Of a DNA stretch of 64,000 bases, positions 36,019 to 43,960 are shown in pieces. The notes below the pieces were generated by a model. That model was not told the DNA's origin. It worked only from the letters and a program-made list of their open reading frames with translations, and ran no database searches. Position numbers and translations under genes: made by a program. This DNA comes from VAZQ01 sp963821505. GTDB lineage: Bacteria; Pseudomonadota; Alphaproteobacteria; Rhizobiales; Xanthobacteraceae. The stretch covers positions 124,001-188,000 of the forward strand of contig CAWGEH010000008.1 in the NCBI GenBank assembly GCA_963821505.1, given 5' to 3'. Every line of letters begins with the position of its first letter. The first letter of the stretch is position 1.

Positions 36019-36936
36019 TCATCGCATGGGCGTATCACGTTCCGGCGCCGCCATGGGCCGCATCGGCTGTGCCGCAATGTCCGCGACCGGCAGCGCGGGC
36101 GGCACGTGCGCCGAGTTGGGGCCGCCCGTTTCGAGGAATCTCAGCCTGATCTCCCGCACCGCTTTGGCGCGCGCCGCGCAGGCACCCATGAGGAAGCCCA
36201 AGTCGGTGCCGGTCGAGACGTAGCGCGCGCCCATCCTGACGAATTCGGCGACCAGGTCGGGGCGCGTGGCGAGCCCGCCGACGCCGCAATGCTTGCCGCG
36301 CTGGCGGCAGGCGGCGATGGTCCGCGCATAGGCTTCGCGCACGCGCGGGTGGTCGTACTCGCCGGGAATGCCCCAGTCCGCCAACAGGTCGTTGAGGCCG
36401 ACCAGCACCATGTCGACGCCGTCGACCGCGATGATCTCCTCGGCGTGCTCGAGCGCCGCCGCGCTCTCGAACTGCACGATGATCATGGTCGCGTCGTTGA
36501 GCGCGGCATAGGCCTCCGCCTGGGGAAAGGAGCCAAAATGCAGGTGCGGAAGGCCGCTGACATTCGATCGCTCGCCCAGCGGCGGAAATTTGGCCGTCTT
36601 CACCACCTCCTTCGCGGCGTCCGCCGAATGAACGTGCGGGGCGATGATGCCGAGCGCCCCGCCTTCGAGCGCACGGCAAATGTAGTCGGATGTGTTGGCG
36701 GGGACGCGCACGAAAGGCGCGATTCCGGCTGCGAGCGCGGCCATGCAGATCTGGCCGCAGCTTTCGAGCGAGACGCTGGAATGCTCCATGTCGACGTAGA
36801 GCGTGTCGAAACCGGCGGTGCAGGCGATGCGCGCGATCTCGCTGCTGCGCACGAGCCGGACCGTCATTGATGCCACCACCTCGTCGCGCGCGAGCTTGTC
36901 CTTGACGTTGTTGCGCAGGATATCGCTGATCGGCAC
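36019..36936 (-). CDS. HpcH/HpaI family aldolase (class II pyruvate-type)
   Basis: A 305-residue TIM-barrel lyase that cleaves 2-keto-acid aldols, as in 4-hydroxy-2-oxoheptanedioate aldolase. Metal and substrate residues are in FDTLYVDMEHSSVSLESC (Glu/Asp-His), APFVRVPANTSDYICRALEG, IIVQFESAAALEHAEEI and VDMVLVGLNDLLADWG. The GTG at 36936 has GGGAGG six bases upstream; a TTG two codons earlier is too close to that site. It heads an operon with TctCBA and is divergent from a class II aldolase gene, suggesting uptake and cleavage of one hydroxy-keto acid substrate. Confidence 0.88.
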   Translation of the reverse strand: MPISDILRNNVKDKLARDEVVASMTVRLVRSSEIARIACTAGFDTLYVDMEHSSVSLESCGQICMAALAAGIAPFVRVPANTSDYICRALEGGALGIIAPHVHSADAAKEVVKTAKFPPLGERSNVSGLPHLHFGSFPQAEAYAALNDATMIIVQFESAAALEHAEEIIAVDGVDMVLVGLNDLLADWGIPGEYDHPRVREAYARTIAACRQRGKHCGVGGLATRPDLVAEFVRMGARYVSTGTDLGFLMGACAARAKAVREIRLRFLETGGPNSAHVPPALPVADIAAQPMRPMAAPERDTPMR

Positions 36937-37057
36937 CGGCAACCCTCCCTCTTACCTTCGCTCGTTGCCGTCTCCTGGCCTCAGCCACGCGCCGGCGCTA
37001 TGCTGGCGGCCTGACGCAGGGCGCTCCCCGGGCATCGAGCAAGCACGGAAACTATCC

Positions 37058-37849
37058 ATGAATTATACGACCGACTTCAAGTCGATCCGCGGCCAGGTCT
37101 CGGCCGAGGAGTGGCAGGCGCGCGTCGATCTCGCCGCTTGTTATCGTCTGGTCGACAAATACGGCATGACCGACCTGATCTACAACCACATCACCGCGCG
37201 CATCCCGGGCAGCGCGGACCATCTGCTCATCAACCTCTACGGCATGCTCTACAAGGAGATCACGGCGTCGAGCCTGGTGAAGATCGACGTCGAGGGCGAG
37301 ATCGTCTGGAAACCCGATACCGACTACGGCATCAACAAGTCCGGCTACGTCATCCACGGCGCGATCCACAAGGCGCGGCCGGACGTTGCCTGCGTGCTGC
37401 ACACCCATACCCGCGCCGGCATCGCGGTCTCGGCGATGAAATGCGGGCTCCTGCCGCTGTCGCAGACCTCGATCCGGTTCGTCGGCCATATCGGCTACCA
37501 CGACTATGAGGGGCCCGCGGTCGACCTCGACGAGCGCGAGCGCATCGTCGCGGATCTCGGGCCGCACGATGCGCTGGTCATGCGCAACCACGGCCTGCTC
37601 ACCTGCGGAGCAACCATCCAGCAAGCCTTCAACACCATGTATCAGCTCGAATTGTCGTGCCGCTCGCAGGTCGACGCCATGGCGGCGCGCGCCGAACTCA
37701 CCATGCCGGGCGAGAATGTGCTCGCGCACACCGCGCATCTCTATCAGCCCGGCACCCGGCGGCCCTACGGCGTGCTGGAATGGCCGGCGATGCTGCGCCT
37801 GCTCGACGCCGAGGAGCGGAATTCCGGCTACCCGCTCTATTGGCATTGA
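37058..37849 (+). CDS. Class II aldolase/adducin family protein
   Basis: A 263-residue zinc-dependent aldolase-fold protein of the FucA/AraD superfamily. Metal ligands are in HTHTRAGIAVSAM and RNHGLLTCG, and the active-site base region is in LIYNHITARIPGSADHLLIN. The middle contains NKSGYVIHGAIHKARPDVAC. It is closer to bacterial adducin-like family members than to a characterised sugar aldolase. It is divergent from the HpcH/HpaI-TctCBA operon and followed, 76 bp later, by an MBL-fold hydrolase gene. Confidence 0.88.
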   Translation: MNYTTDFKSIRGQVSAEEWQARVDLAACYRLVDKYGMTDLIYNHITARIPGSADHLLINLYGMLYKEITASSLVKIDVEGEIVWKPDTDYGINKSGYVIHGAIHKARPDVACVLHTHTRAGIAVSAMKCGLLPLSQTSIRFVGHIGYHDYEGPAVDLDERERIVADLGPHDALVMRNHGLLTCGATIQQAFNTMYQLELSCRSQVDAMAARAELTMPGENVLAHTAHLYQPGTRRPYGVLEWPAMLRLLDAEERNSGYPLYWH

Positions 37850-37925
37850 GCGAGACTGGCGCGAACAGCATGGGCGAGGCGGACGGCGTTTCGCTCGCTC
37901 CGAGCCACGGCGGCCGATCGTCACC

Positions 37926-38972
37926 ATGACCATTCTCGCGCATCCGACGGCACTGACCTTTCCGCATCCGAGTCCGCCGGAGCCCGGCCGGCCGATCGAG
38001 ATCGCGCCCGGCATGCTTTGGGTCCGTCTCGCGCTTCCATTCCGGCTCGATCACGTCAATATCTACCTGATCGAAGACGGCGTCGGCTGGGCGGTGCTCG
38101 ACACCGGCCTCGACGACGCGGCGACGCGCGCCACCTGGGAGGCGCTGCTCGACGGCCCGCTGCGTGGACGGCCGCTCACCCGCGTGCTCGTCACGCATTA
38201 TCATCCCGACCACATGGGGCTCGCCGGCTGGCTATGCGAGCGCTTCAGCCTGCCGCTCCTCATGAGCCAGACCGAATACCTCGTCAGCCTCAACATCCAC
38301 CTCGATCCAGGCGCGCTCAATGCCGAGCCGTACCGCAGCTTCTATCGCTCGCACGGCCTCGATGACGGCACGACCGAGCGGCTGCTTACCGGCGGCCATC
38401 GCTACCTGCGCATGATCTCGGGCCTGCCGCGCACGTTTCGCCGGCTCATCGCCGGCGAGCTGCTGCGCATCGGCTCTCGCACCTTCGAGGTGCTCACCGG
38501 CGGCGGCCACGCACCCGAACAGGTGATGCTGTACTGTCCGGCGGAAAATCTGTTGCTCTGCGCCGATCAGGTCCTGGCCCGGATCTCGCCCAATATCAGC
38601 GTGCAGGCGATGGATCCCGAAGGCGACCCGCTCGGCATCTATCTGCGCTCGCTCGCGAGCCTCAAGCGCGACATGCCCGAGGATGTGCTGGTGCTGCCGG
38701 GGCACAATCTGCCGTTCGTCGGATTGCGCTCCCGCATCGACGAGCTTTGCGCCCACCACGAAGCGCGTTGTCTCGCGATCGAGCAAGCGTGCCGGCGCGC
38801 GCCGTGCACCGCGGCGGAACTGGTGCCGGTCGTGTTCCGGCGCGTCATCGACGATCCCCATCAGATGGGCTTCGCATTCAGCGAGGTGCTCGCCCACGTC
38901 AATTACATGCTGCGGGCGCATCGCTTGCGACCGGTGGCGGGCGGCCGCGCAGGCGTGGAGTTCACGGCATGA
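37926..38972 (+). CDS. MBL-fold metallo-hydrolase (cytoplasmic)
   Basis: A 348-residue protein with the metallo-beta-lactamase fold. The HxHxDH motif is TRVLVTHYHPDHMGLAGW near residue 95, further ligands are in LTGGGHAPEQV and LLLCADQV, and the last histidine is in VLVLPGHNLPF. A C-terminal helical extension of about 80 residues resembles the winged-helix tail of LACTB2/glyoxalase-II-like hydrolases. No signal peptide is present. Thioester hydrolysis is a plausible activity but unproven. Its stop overlaps the next start (ATGA), so it is translationally coupled to the pepsin-like protein. Confidence 0.85.
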   Translation: MTILAHPTALTFPHPSPPEPGRPIEIAPGMLWVRLALPFRLDHVNIYLIEDGVGWAVLDTGLDDAATRATWEALLDGPLRGRPLTRVLVTHYHPDHMGLAGWLCERFSLPLLMSQTEYLVSLNIHLDPGALNAEPYRSFYRSHGLDDGTTERLLTGGHRYLRMISGLPRTFRRLIAGELLRIGSRTFEVLTGGGHAPEQVMLYCPAENLLLCADQVLARISPNISVQAMDPEGDPLGIYLRSLASLKRDMPEDVLVLPGHNLPFVGLRSRIDELCAHHEARCLAIEQACRRAPCTAAELVPVVFRRVIDDPHQMGFAFSEVLAHVNYMLRAHRLRPVAGGRAGVEFTA

Positions 38973-40096
38973 CGGTCCGGCCGGTTGCAACCGGGGTGCT
39001 GGCGGCCGCAGCGAGCTTGCTCGGCGCGATGCCGGTCCTTGCCGTTTCACCGCGACCCTACGACGGATACGACCAAGGCGCCAATCTCGCCTATCTCAAC
39101 GCGCCCGATCCCGCCGGCGACCTGCTGCGGCCGCCGCGCCTGCGCATCTCGTTCGGCGGCCGCAGCTACGACGCCATCATGGATACCGGTTCCACCGGCA
39201 TCGTGGTCTCGGCGGACAAGATACCGAATATCGACCGCTTGCCGTCGCTCGGGCCGGGCAAGCTTACCTATTCCAGCTCCGGCCGCGTCATGATCGGTCG
39301 CTGGGTGGTGACGCCGGCGACCATCATGGGCGGCAACGGCGCAAGCGTGGGCATCGCCCCGATTCCGGTGCTCGCGGTCACCCGGGTCGAATGCACGGAA
39401 AGCGCCCGGCATTGCAGGCCGCGCGCAGCTCCGCGCGGGATTTCGATGCTGGGAATTGGGTTCGCCCGCCGCGGCGATCATCAGGCGCAAAGCGGTCCGA
39501 GCAAGAATCCGTTCCTCAACGTCGCGGCGGTCAACGGCCGCAAGGCGGAGCACCTGCGGCGCGGCTATCTCGTCACCCGGCGCGGCGTGCAGGTCGGGCT
39601 GACCGCGGCCAGCACGCAAGGCGATTTCGCCTATGTCAAGCTGGCGCGGGCGGGCGACGACTGGGCGCCGACGCCGGTCTGCATCTCGGTCGACGGCGCG
39701 AGCCCCGCCGCGTGCGGCAGCCTGCTCATGGATACCGGCGTCACCACCATGTACCTGACGGTGCCCGACAGCCAAGCGCCGGATCGGATTCGTACCATGA
39801 TGGGCCGCTCGCCCACGCTGCTCGACGGGACGAAGCTCACGATATCGGTGCCGAACGCGACGTCGCCGCAGGCGTCCTACGGCTTCACGCTCGGCGAGGC
39901 CGGCAATCCGCTCGCTCCGTCGCGGCTCGATCTCGTCGGCCGCGTGCGCGCGCCGTTCGTCAATACCAGCGTGCATTTCCTCAACGGCTTCGACTATCTC
40001 TACGATGCCGACGGCGGTTTCGTCGGGTTCCGCTGGAACGGCCATGCCGCGCCGGCGCTCGGGAAGGTGACGCCTTCCCGCGAGACCGGGCGCTGA
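38969..40096 (+). CDS. Secreted pepsin/retropepsin-like protein with two DTG motifs
   Basis: A 375-residue protein with a signal peptide (MTVRPVATGV, hydrophobic core, VLAVSPRP). Two aspartic-protease-type motifs sit about 180 residues apart: DAIMDTGSTGIVVS near residue 70 and GSLLMDTGVTTMYLTV near 250. Both are followed by hydrophobic segments as in the psi loop of pepsin lobes. That suggests a bilobal aspartic protease fold in the periplasm. Bacterial pepsin-like proteins are uncommon, and activity needs testing. Four cysteines (CTESARHC in the middle, CISVDGASPAAC later) could form two disulfides. It is coupled to the upstream MBL gene. Confidence 0.7.
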   Translation: MTVRPVATGVLAAAASLLGAMPVLAVSPRPYDGYDQGANLAYLNAPDPAGDLLRPPRLRISFGGRSYDAIMDTGSTGIVVSADKIPNIDRLPSLGPGKLTYSSSGRVMIGRWVVTPATIMGGNGASVGIAPIPVLAVTRVECTESARHCRPRAAPRGISMLGIGFARRGDHQAQSGPSKNPFLNVAAVNGRKAEHLRRGYLVTRRGVQVGLTAASTQGDFAYVKLARAGDDWAPTPVCISVDGASPAACGSLLMDTGVTTMYLTVPDSQAPDRIRTMMGRSPTLLDGTKLTISVPNATSPQASYGFTLGEAGNPLAPSRLDLVGRVRAPFVNTSVHFLNGFDYLYDADGGFVGFRWNGHAAPALGKVTPSRETGR

Positions 40097-40143
40097 CCTT
40101 GTGTGGGCGTTTGAGCGCGAGGCGTGGCGTACGGCCGCGCTCT

Positions 40144-40293
40144 CGTGTCCCGGCCGAGTGGAGTGAGGCGAAGCCGAACGGAACGAGAGCCGGGACCCAG
40201 CGCGACGACTCGCGAAGCGCAATAGGGTTGCCGGCTGCGATCCGTCGTGTCGCCCCTGGGTCCCGGGTCTCGCTGCGCTCGCCCGGGACACGT
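40144..40293. repeat. Interspersed repeat with inverted GTGTCCCGG / CCGGGACAC ends
   Basis: The segment starts GTGTCCCGGCCGAGTGGAG and ends CGCTCGCCCGGGACACG, with an internal GGGTCCCGGGTCTCGCTGCG. It fills most of the gap before the S9 peptidase gene. It is a non-coding interspersed repeat common in Bradyrhizobium-like genomes, often mistranslated as an SLRSPGTR peptide. Confidence 0.65.
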
Positions 40294-40377
40294 AAAAATC
40301 GTGGCTTAGTCGAAAATTTCCTTTCCCAAGCGTGCGCGGGCGAGGCGCTATAACGAATCCTTGAAGGCCAAACTGCC

Positions 40378-42330
40378 ATGTCGTCATCCGCCAAAACGGC
40401 GCCGTACGGCTCCTGGAAATCGCCGATCACGTCGGCTCTCATCGTCGCGCAATCCACCTCGTTGTCGGAGGTGCGCCTCGACGGCGGCACCATCTACTGG
40501 CTGGAAGGGCGTCCGCAGGAGCAGGGCCGCAACATCGTGGCGCGCGCCGAAGCCGACGGGCGGCAGACCGACGTCACGCCGCTGCCCTACAATGCGCGCA
40601 CCCGCGTGCACGAATACGGCGGCGGATCGTGGAGCGTGCACCACGGCGCTGTCTATTTCTCCAATTTCGCGGATGGCCGCCTCTATCGCCAGGCGCCGGG
40701 CGCATCGCAGCCGCAGGCGCTCACGCCGGAGCCGCCGGCGCGCGCGCGGCAGTGGCGGTACGCCGACGGCGTGATCGATCAAGGCCGCAACCGCTGGATC
40801 GGCGTGCGCGAGGACCACATGGTCGACGGCGAGCCGGTTAACTGCATCGTCGCCGTCGATCTCGACGGCGGCGGGGAGCCCGGCCGCGTGCTCGCGCATG
40901 GGCACGATTTCTATGCGTCGCCGCGGCTCTCGCCGGACGGACACCGGCTCGCCTGGCTCGCCTGGGATCATCCCAACATGCCGTGGAATGGCACGGTCCT
41001 CTACGTCGCCGACGTCGGCCCGGAGGGAGGGCTCGACGAGCCGCGCCCGATCGCCGGCGGCGCGGCGGAATCGATCTTCCAGCCGGAATGGTCGCCCGAC
41101 GACGGCGCGCGCCTCGTGTTCGTGTCCGATCGCTCCGGCTGGTGGAATCTCTACGCCTTCGATCTGGCGGCAGGCACGACGCGGGCGCTGGCGCCGATGG
41201 CGGCGGAGTTCGGCGCGCCGCAATGGACATTCGGCATGTCGAGCTATGCCTTCGCCGGCTCCGGGCGGATCGTCTGCACTTATTCCCAGGGCGGGCTCGG
41301 GCGGCTGGCCGCGCTCGACCTCGCCAGCGGCGCGCTCCGCCCGCTCGCCACACCGTTCACCGAATTCGGCTCGGTGCGGGCAGAGGGCGACCGCGTTGTG
41401 TTTCGCGCCGGCGCTCCCGACCACCCCGCCAGCATCGTTTCGCTCGATCTCGGCTCCGGACGGCACGCCGTGCTGAAAAAGGCGACCGACCTTCTCGATC
41501 GCGCGGATCTGCGCATCGCGGACTACCTTGCGAAGGTCGAGAGCGTGGAATTCCCGACCACCGACGGGGAGACCGCCTTCGGCCTGTTCTATCCGCCGCA
41601 CAATCCCGACTGCGCCGGCGTCGAGGGCGAGCGGCCGCCGCTGCTGGTCAAGTGCCACGGCGGCCCGACGTCGGCGGCGTCGAGCACGCTCAACCTCGGC
41701 ATTCAGTACTGGACCAGCCGCGGCATCGCGGTGCTCGACGTGAACTATCGCGGCAGCACCGGCTTCGGCCGCGCCTACCGCGACCGCCTGCACTTGGCCT
41801 GGGGCGTGGCCGACGTCGACGATTGCGTTCATGGCGCGAGCTTTCTCGCCGAGCGCGGACGGGTCGACGGCAAGCGCTGCGTCATCAGCGGCGGCAGCGC
41901 CGGCGGCTATACCACCTTGGCGGCGCTCACCTTCCGCGACTTCTTCCAGGGCGGCGCCAGCTATTACGGCGTGAGCGACGCCATCGCGCTCGCGCGCGAC
42001 ACCCACAAGTTCGAGTCGCGCTATCTCGACTGGCTGATCGGACCCTATCCGCTGGAGGAAGCGCGCTATCGCGAGCGCTCGCCGCTCTATCACGCCGATC
42101 GGTTGTCGAAGCCGGTGATCTTCTTTCAGGGCGACGAGGACGCGGTGGTTCCGCCGAACCAGACCGAAGCCATGGTCGAGGCGCTCCGGCGCAAGGGCAA
42201 TGCGGTCGGCTATTTCCTGTTCGCGGGCGAGCAGCACGGCTTCCGCCAGGCCGGCAACATCCAGCGTTGCCTCGATGCGGAGCTCTACTTTTATGCCATC
42301 GACGTGTTCCGGACCGGGCTGACGTTCTGA
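40378..42330 (+). CDS. S9 family peptidase (prolyl oligopeptidase / dipeptidyl aminopeptidase-like)
   Basis: A 650-residue serine peptidase without a signal peptide. About residues 1-370 form a beta-propeller with PD40-like blades (YASPRLSPDGHRLAWLAWDH, FQPEWSPDDGARLVFVSDRS). The catalytic alpha/beta-hydrolase domain follows: LLVKCHGGPTSAAS, the nucleophile in ISGGSAGGYTTLAAL near residue 507, aspartate in GDEDAVVPPNQTEAM and histidine in GEQHGFRQAGN. Such enzymes remove dipeptides or act as acylaminoacyl peptidases in the cytoplasm. Single gene, convergent with the next. Confidence 0.92.
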   Translation: MSSSAKTAPYGSWKSPITSALIVAQSTSLSEVRLDGGTIYWLEGRPQEQGRNIVARAEADGRQTDVTPLPYNARTRVHEYGGGSWSVHHGAVYFSNFADGRLYRQAPGASQPQALTPEPPARARQWRYADGVIDQGRNRWIGVREDHMVDGEPVNCIVAVDLDGGGEPGRVLAHGHDFYASPRLSPDGHRLAWLAWDHPNMPWNGTVLYVADVGPEGGLDEPRPIAGGAAESIFQPEWSPDDGARLVFVSDRSGWWNLYAFDLAAGTTRALAPMAAEFGAPQWTFGMSSYAFAGSGRIVCTYSQGGLGRLAALDLASGALRPLATPFTEFGSVRAEGDRVVFRAGAPDHPASIVSLDLGSGRHAVLKKATDLLDRADLRIADYLAKVESVEFPTTDGETAFGLFYPPHNPDCAGVEGERPPLLVKCHGGPTSAASSTLNLGIQYWTSRGIAVLDVNYRGSTGFGRAYRDRLHLAWGVADVDDCVHGASFLAERGRVDGKRCVISGGSAGGYTTLAALTFRDFFQGGASYYGVSDAIALARDTHKFESRYLDWLIGPYPLEEARYRERSPLYHADRLSKPVIFFQGDEDAVVPPNQTEAMVEALRRKGNAVGYFLFAGEQHGFRQAGNIQRCLDAELYFYAIDVFRTGLTF

Positions 42331-42661
42331 TGCACGTTGCGATTGCATCGGCCTCGATCGGTCGGATTGACAGCAGGCCGGGGCGGTTCGTTCCCCTGAC
42401 TGCGGTCATTGTAAACAACAGTGCGGAAACAAGCCAGGAGGTATCCTGGTATGGGTCATGGTCCGTTACCCCGGGGTACGCCTCTTGGTTGTGACGCGAG
42501 GTAAAGTCGAACCGGGCAAACGCGGGCTCATGCGCGCGCAGGACCGCGTGCGGCGTAACCGAACCGGCACAAAGCTTATGGGCGCAATCTTGGAGATTGC
42601 GCCATACATGATTCGCGTTACAAAGTCGAGCAGAATTTGCGCGGCCTGGGCGAGGTAACCG
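42331..42661. other. Convergent intergenic region with a hairpin
   Basis: No gene was seen in these 331 bases. A hairpin at 42581-42603 pairs GGCGCAATCT with AGATTGCGCC around a TGG loop. It lacks a T-tract but lies between two convergent genes, so it may end both transcripts. Confidence 0.5.
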
Positions 42662-43792
42662 TCAGTACCGGTAGTCGTCGATCTTGAGCAGCGGAAACGC
42701 GCTGAGCGCGTGCGGCGCGTTGGCCGGCGCGGCGGCGGAGAGATAGGAGCGGTCGAGATCGGCGAACCGCGTGACGCCGAGGAGGCCGAGGCAGCGCTGC
42801 ACTTCGTCCTCGAGCAGCTCGAGCAGCCGCAGCACGCCGCTTTGGCCGCCGCACGCCAGCGCGTAGCACTGCATGCGGCCGATGCCGACGAGATCGGCGC
42901 CGGTGGCGAGCGCCTTGACGATGTCGGTGCCGCGGCAGATCGAACCGTCGACGATGATCCCGGCGCGGCCGGCGACGGCCTCGACGACCTCGGGCAGCGC
43001 GTCCATCGAGCCGCGGCCGTGGTCGAGCTGCCGGCCGCCGTGGTTGGACACGTAGATCCAGTCGACCCCGTGCTCGATCGCGATCTTGGCGTCCTCGGCG
43101 GTGGCGATGCCCTTGATCGCGAGCGGGATCTTGAACTTCGTCTTGATACGCTCGACCGTGCGCCAGTCGAGGCTCGCCTGCGCCGCGCGGTTCTGCACGC
43201 GGCGCCGGCCGGCGGTGACGAAGCGCTTGGCGATGTCGCGCTCGCGCCGGCTGTAATGCGCGGTGTCGACGGTGAGCGCGAAGGCGGCGTAGCCATGCTC
43301 GATCGCGCGCGCGACGTGATCGTCGACCCAGGCGGCGTCGCCGCGGACATAGAGCTGGTAGAGCCGCAGCGCCTTGGGCGCGGCTTTCGCCAGATCCTCG
43401 AGCCCGGGCTCGCACACCGAGCTGAGCATGTGCGTGCACCCGAATTCCTCCACGGCGCGCACCACCAATTCCGCGCCGGCGGCGTGAAAGCTCTCGAGCG
43501 AGCCTACCGGCGCGAGCACGACCGGTAGCCTGAGCTTGCGCCCGAACTGGCTCACCGACGCGTCCACCTTGCTGACGTCGCGCAGCACCCGCGGCCGGAA
43601 CGCGATTGAGTCGAGCGCCATGCGGTTGCGCCGCAGCGTGGTCTCGGATTCCGCCCCGCCGACGATGTAGTCCCAGTCGTTCTGGTTGAGATTCTGCCGC
43701 GCCTTGGCAACGAGCTCATGCAGGTTGTGCAGGTCGCCCGGCGCCGTCGCGGTGTCGTGGACCGAGGCTGGCTGGTCGGCGCGGTCTTGCAT
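42662..43792 (-). CDS. FMN-dependent alpha-hydroxy-acid oxidase/dehydrogenase (LldD-like)
   Basis: A 376-residue TIM-barrel flavoprotein that oxidises L-2-hydroxy acids such as lactate, glycolate or mandelate. The active-site block IYVSNHGGRQLDHGRGSMDA has the catalytic His and Arg. FMN-contacting segments are LPVVLAPVGSLESFHAAGAE, LYQLYVRGDAAWVDDHV, IPLAIKGIATAEDA and IIVDGSICRGTDIVKALATG. The N-terminus carries LHELVAKARQNLNQNDWDYI, common in alpha-hydroxy-acid oxidases. No membrane-anchoring insert is evident. Single gene. Confidence 0.9.
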   Translation of the reverse strand: MQDRADQPASVHDTATAPGDLHNLHELVAKARQNLNQNDWDYIVGGAESETTLRRNRMALDSIAFRPRVLRDVSKVDASVSQFGRKLRLPVVLAPVGSLESFHAAGAELVVRAVEEFGCTHMLSSVCEPGLEDLAKAAPKALRLYQLYVRGDAAWVDDHVARAIEHGYAAFALTVDTAHYSRRERDIAKRFVTAGRRRVQNRAAQASLDWRTVERIKTKFKIPLAIKGIATAEDAKIAIEHGVDWIYVSNHGGRQLDHGRGSMDALPEVVEAVAGRAGIIVDGSICRGTDIVKALATGADLVGIGRMQCYALACGGQSGVLRLLELLEDEVQRCLGLLGVTRFADLDRSYLSAAAPANAPHALSAFPLLKIDDYRY

Positions 43793-43960
43793 GATGAACC
43801 ATCGGGCTGAAGAGGAGGGGGAGAATTGTCACGCCATGATGCTCATCCCGGCGATCCGTCGTCAACCAGCCGTGCGGCCGTCACCCCTCGCTCCGCGGTC
43901 TCAGACGCTGTAGATTTGCAGGTTGGAGACGCCGCGCAGATCGATGCCTAGAGAGTGCGC

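Noticed and set aside
40384..42348. A 654-codon open frame antisense to the S9 peptidase
   Set aside because: It has Ala/Arg/Glu-rich composition with no domain, and the plus strand carries clear catalytic motifs. It is a high-GC shadow frame.
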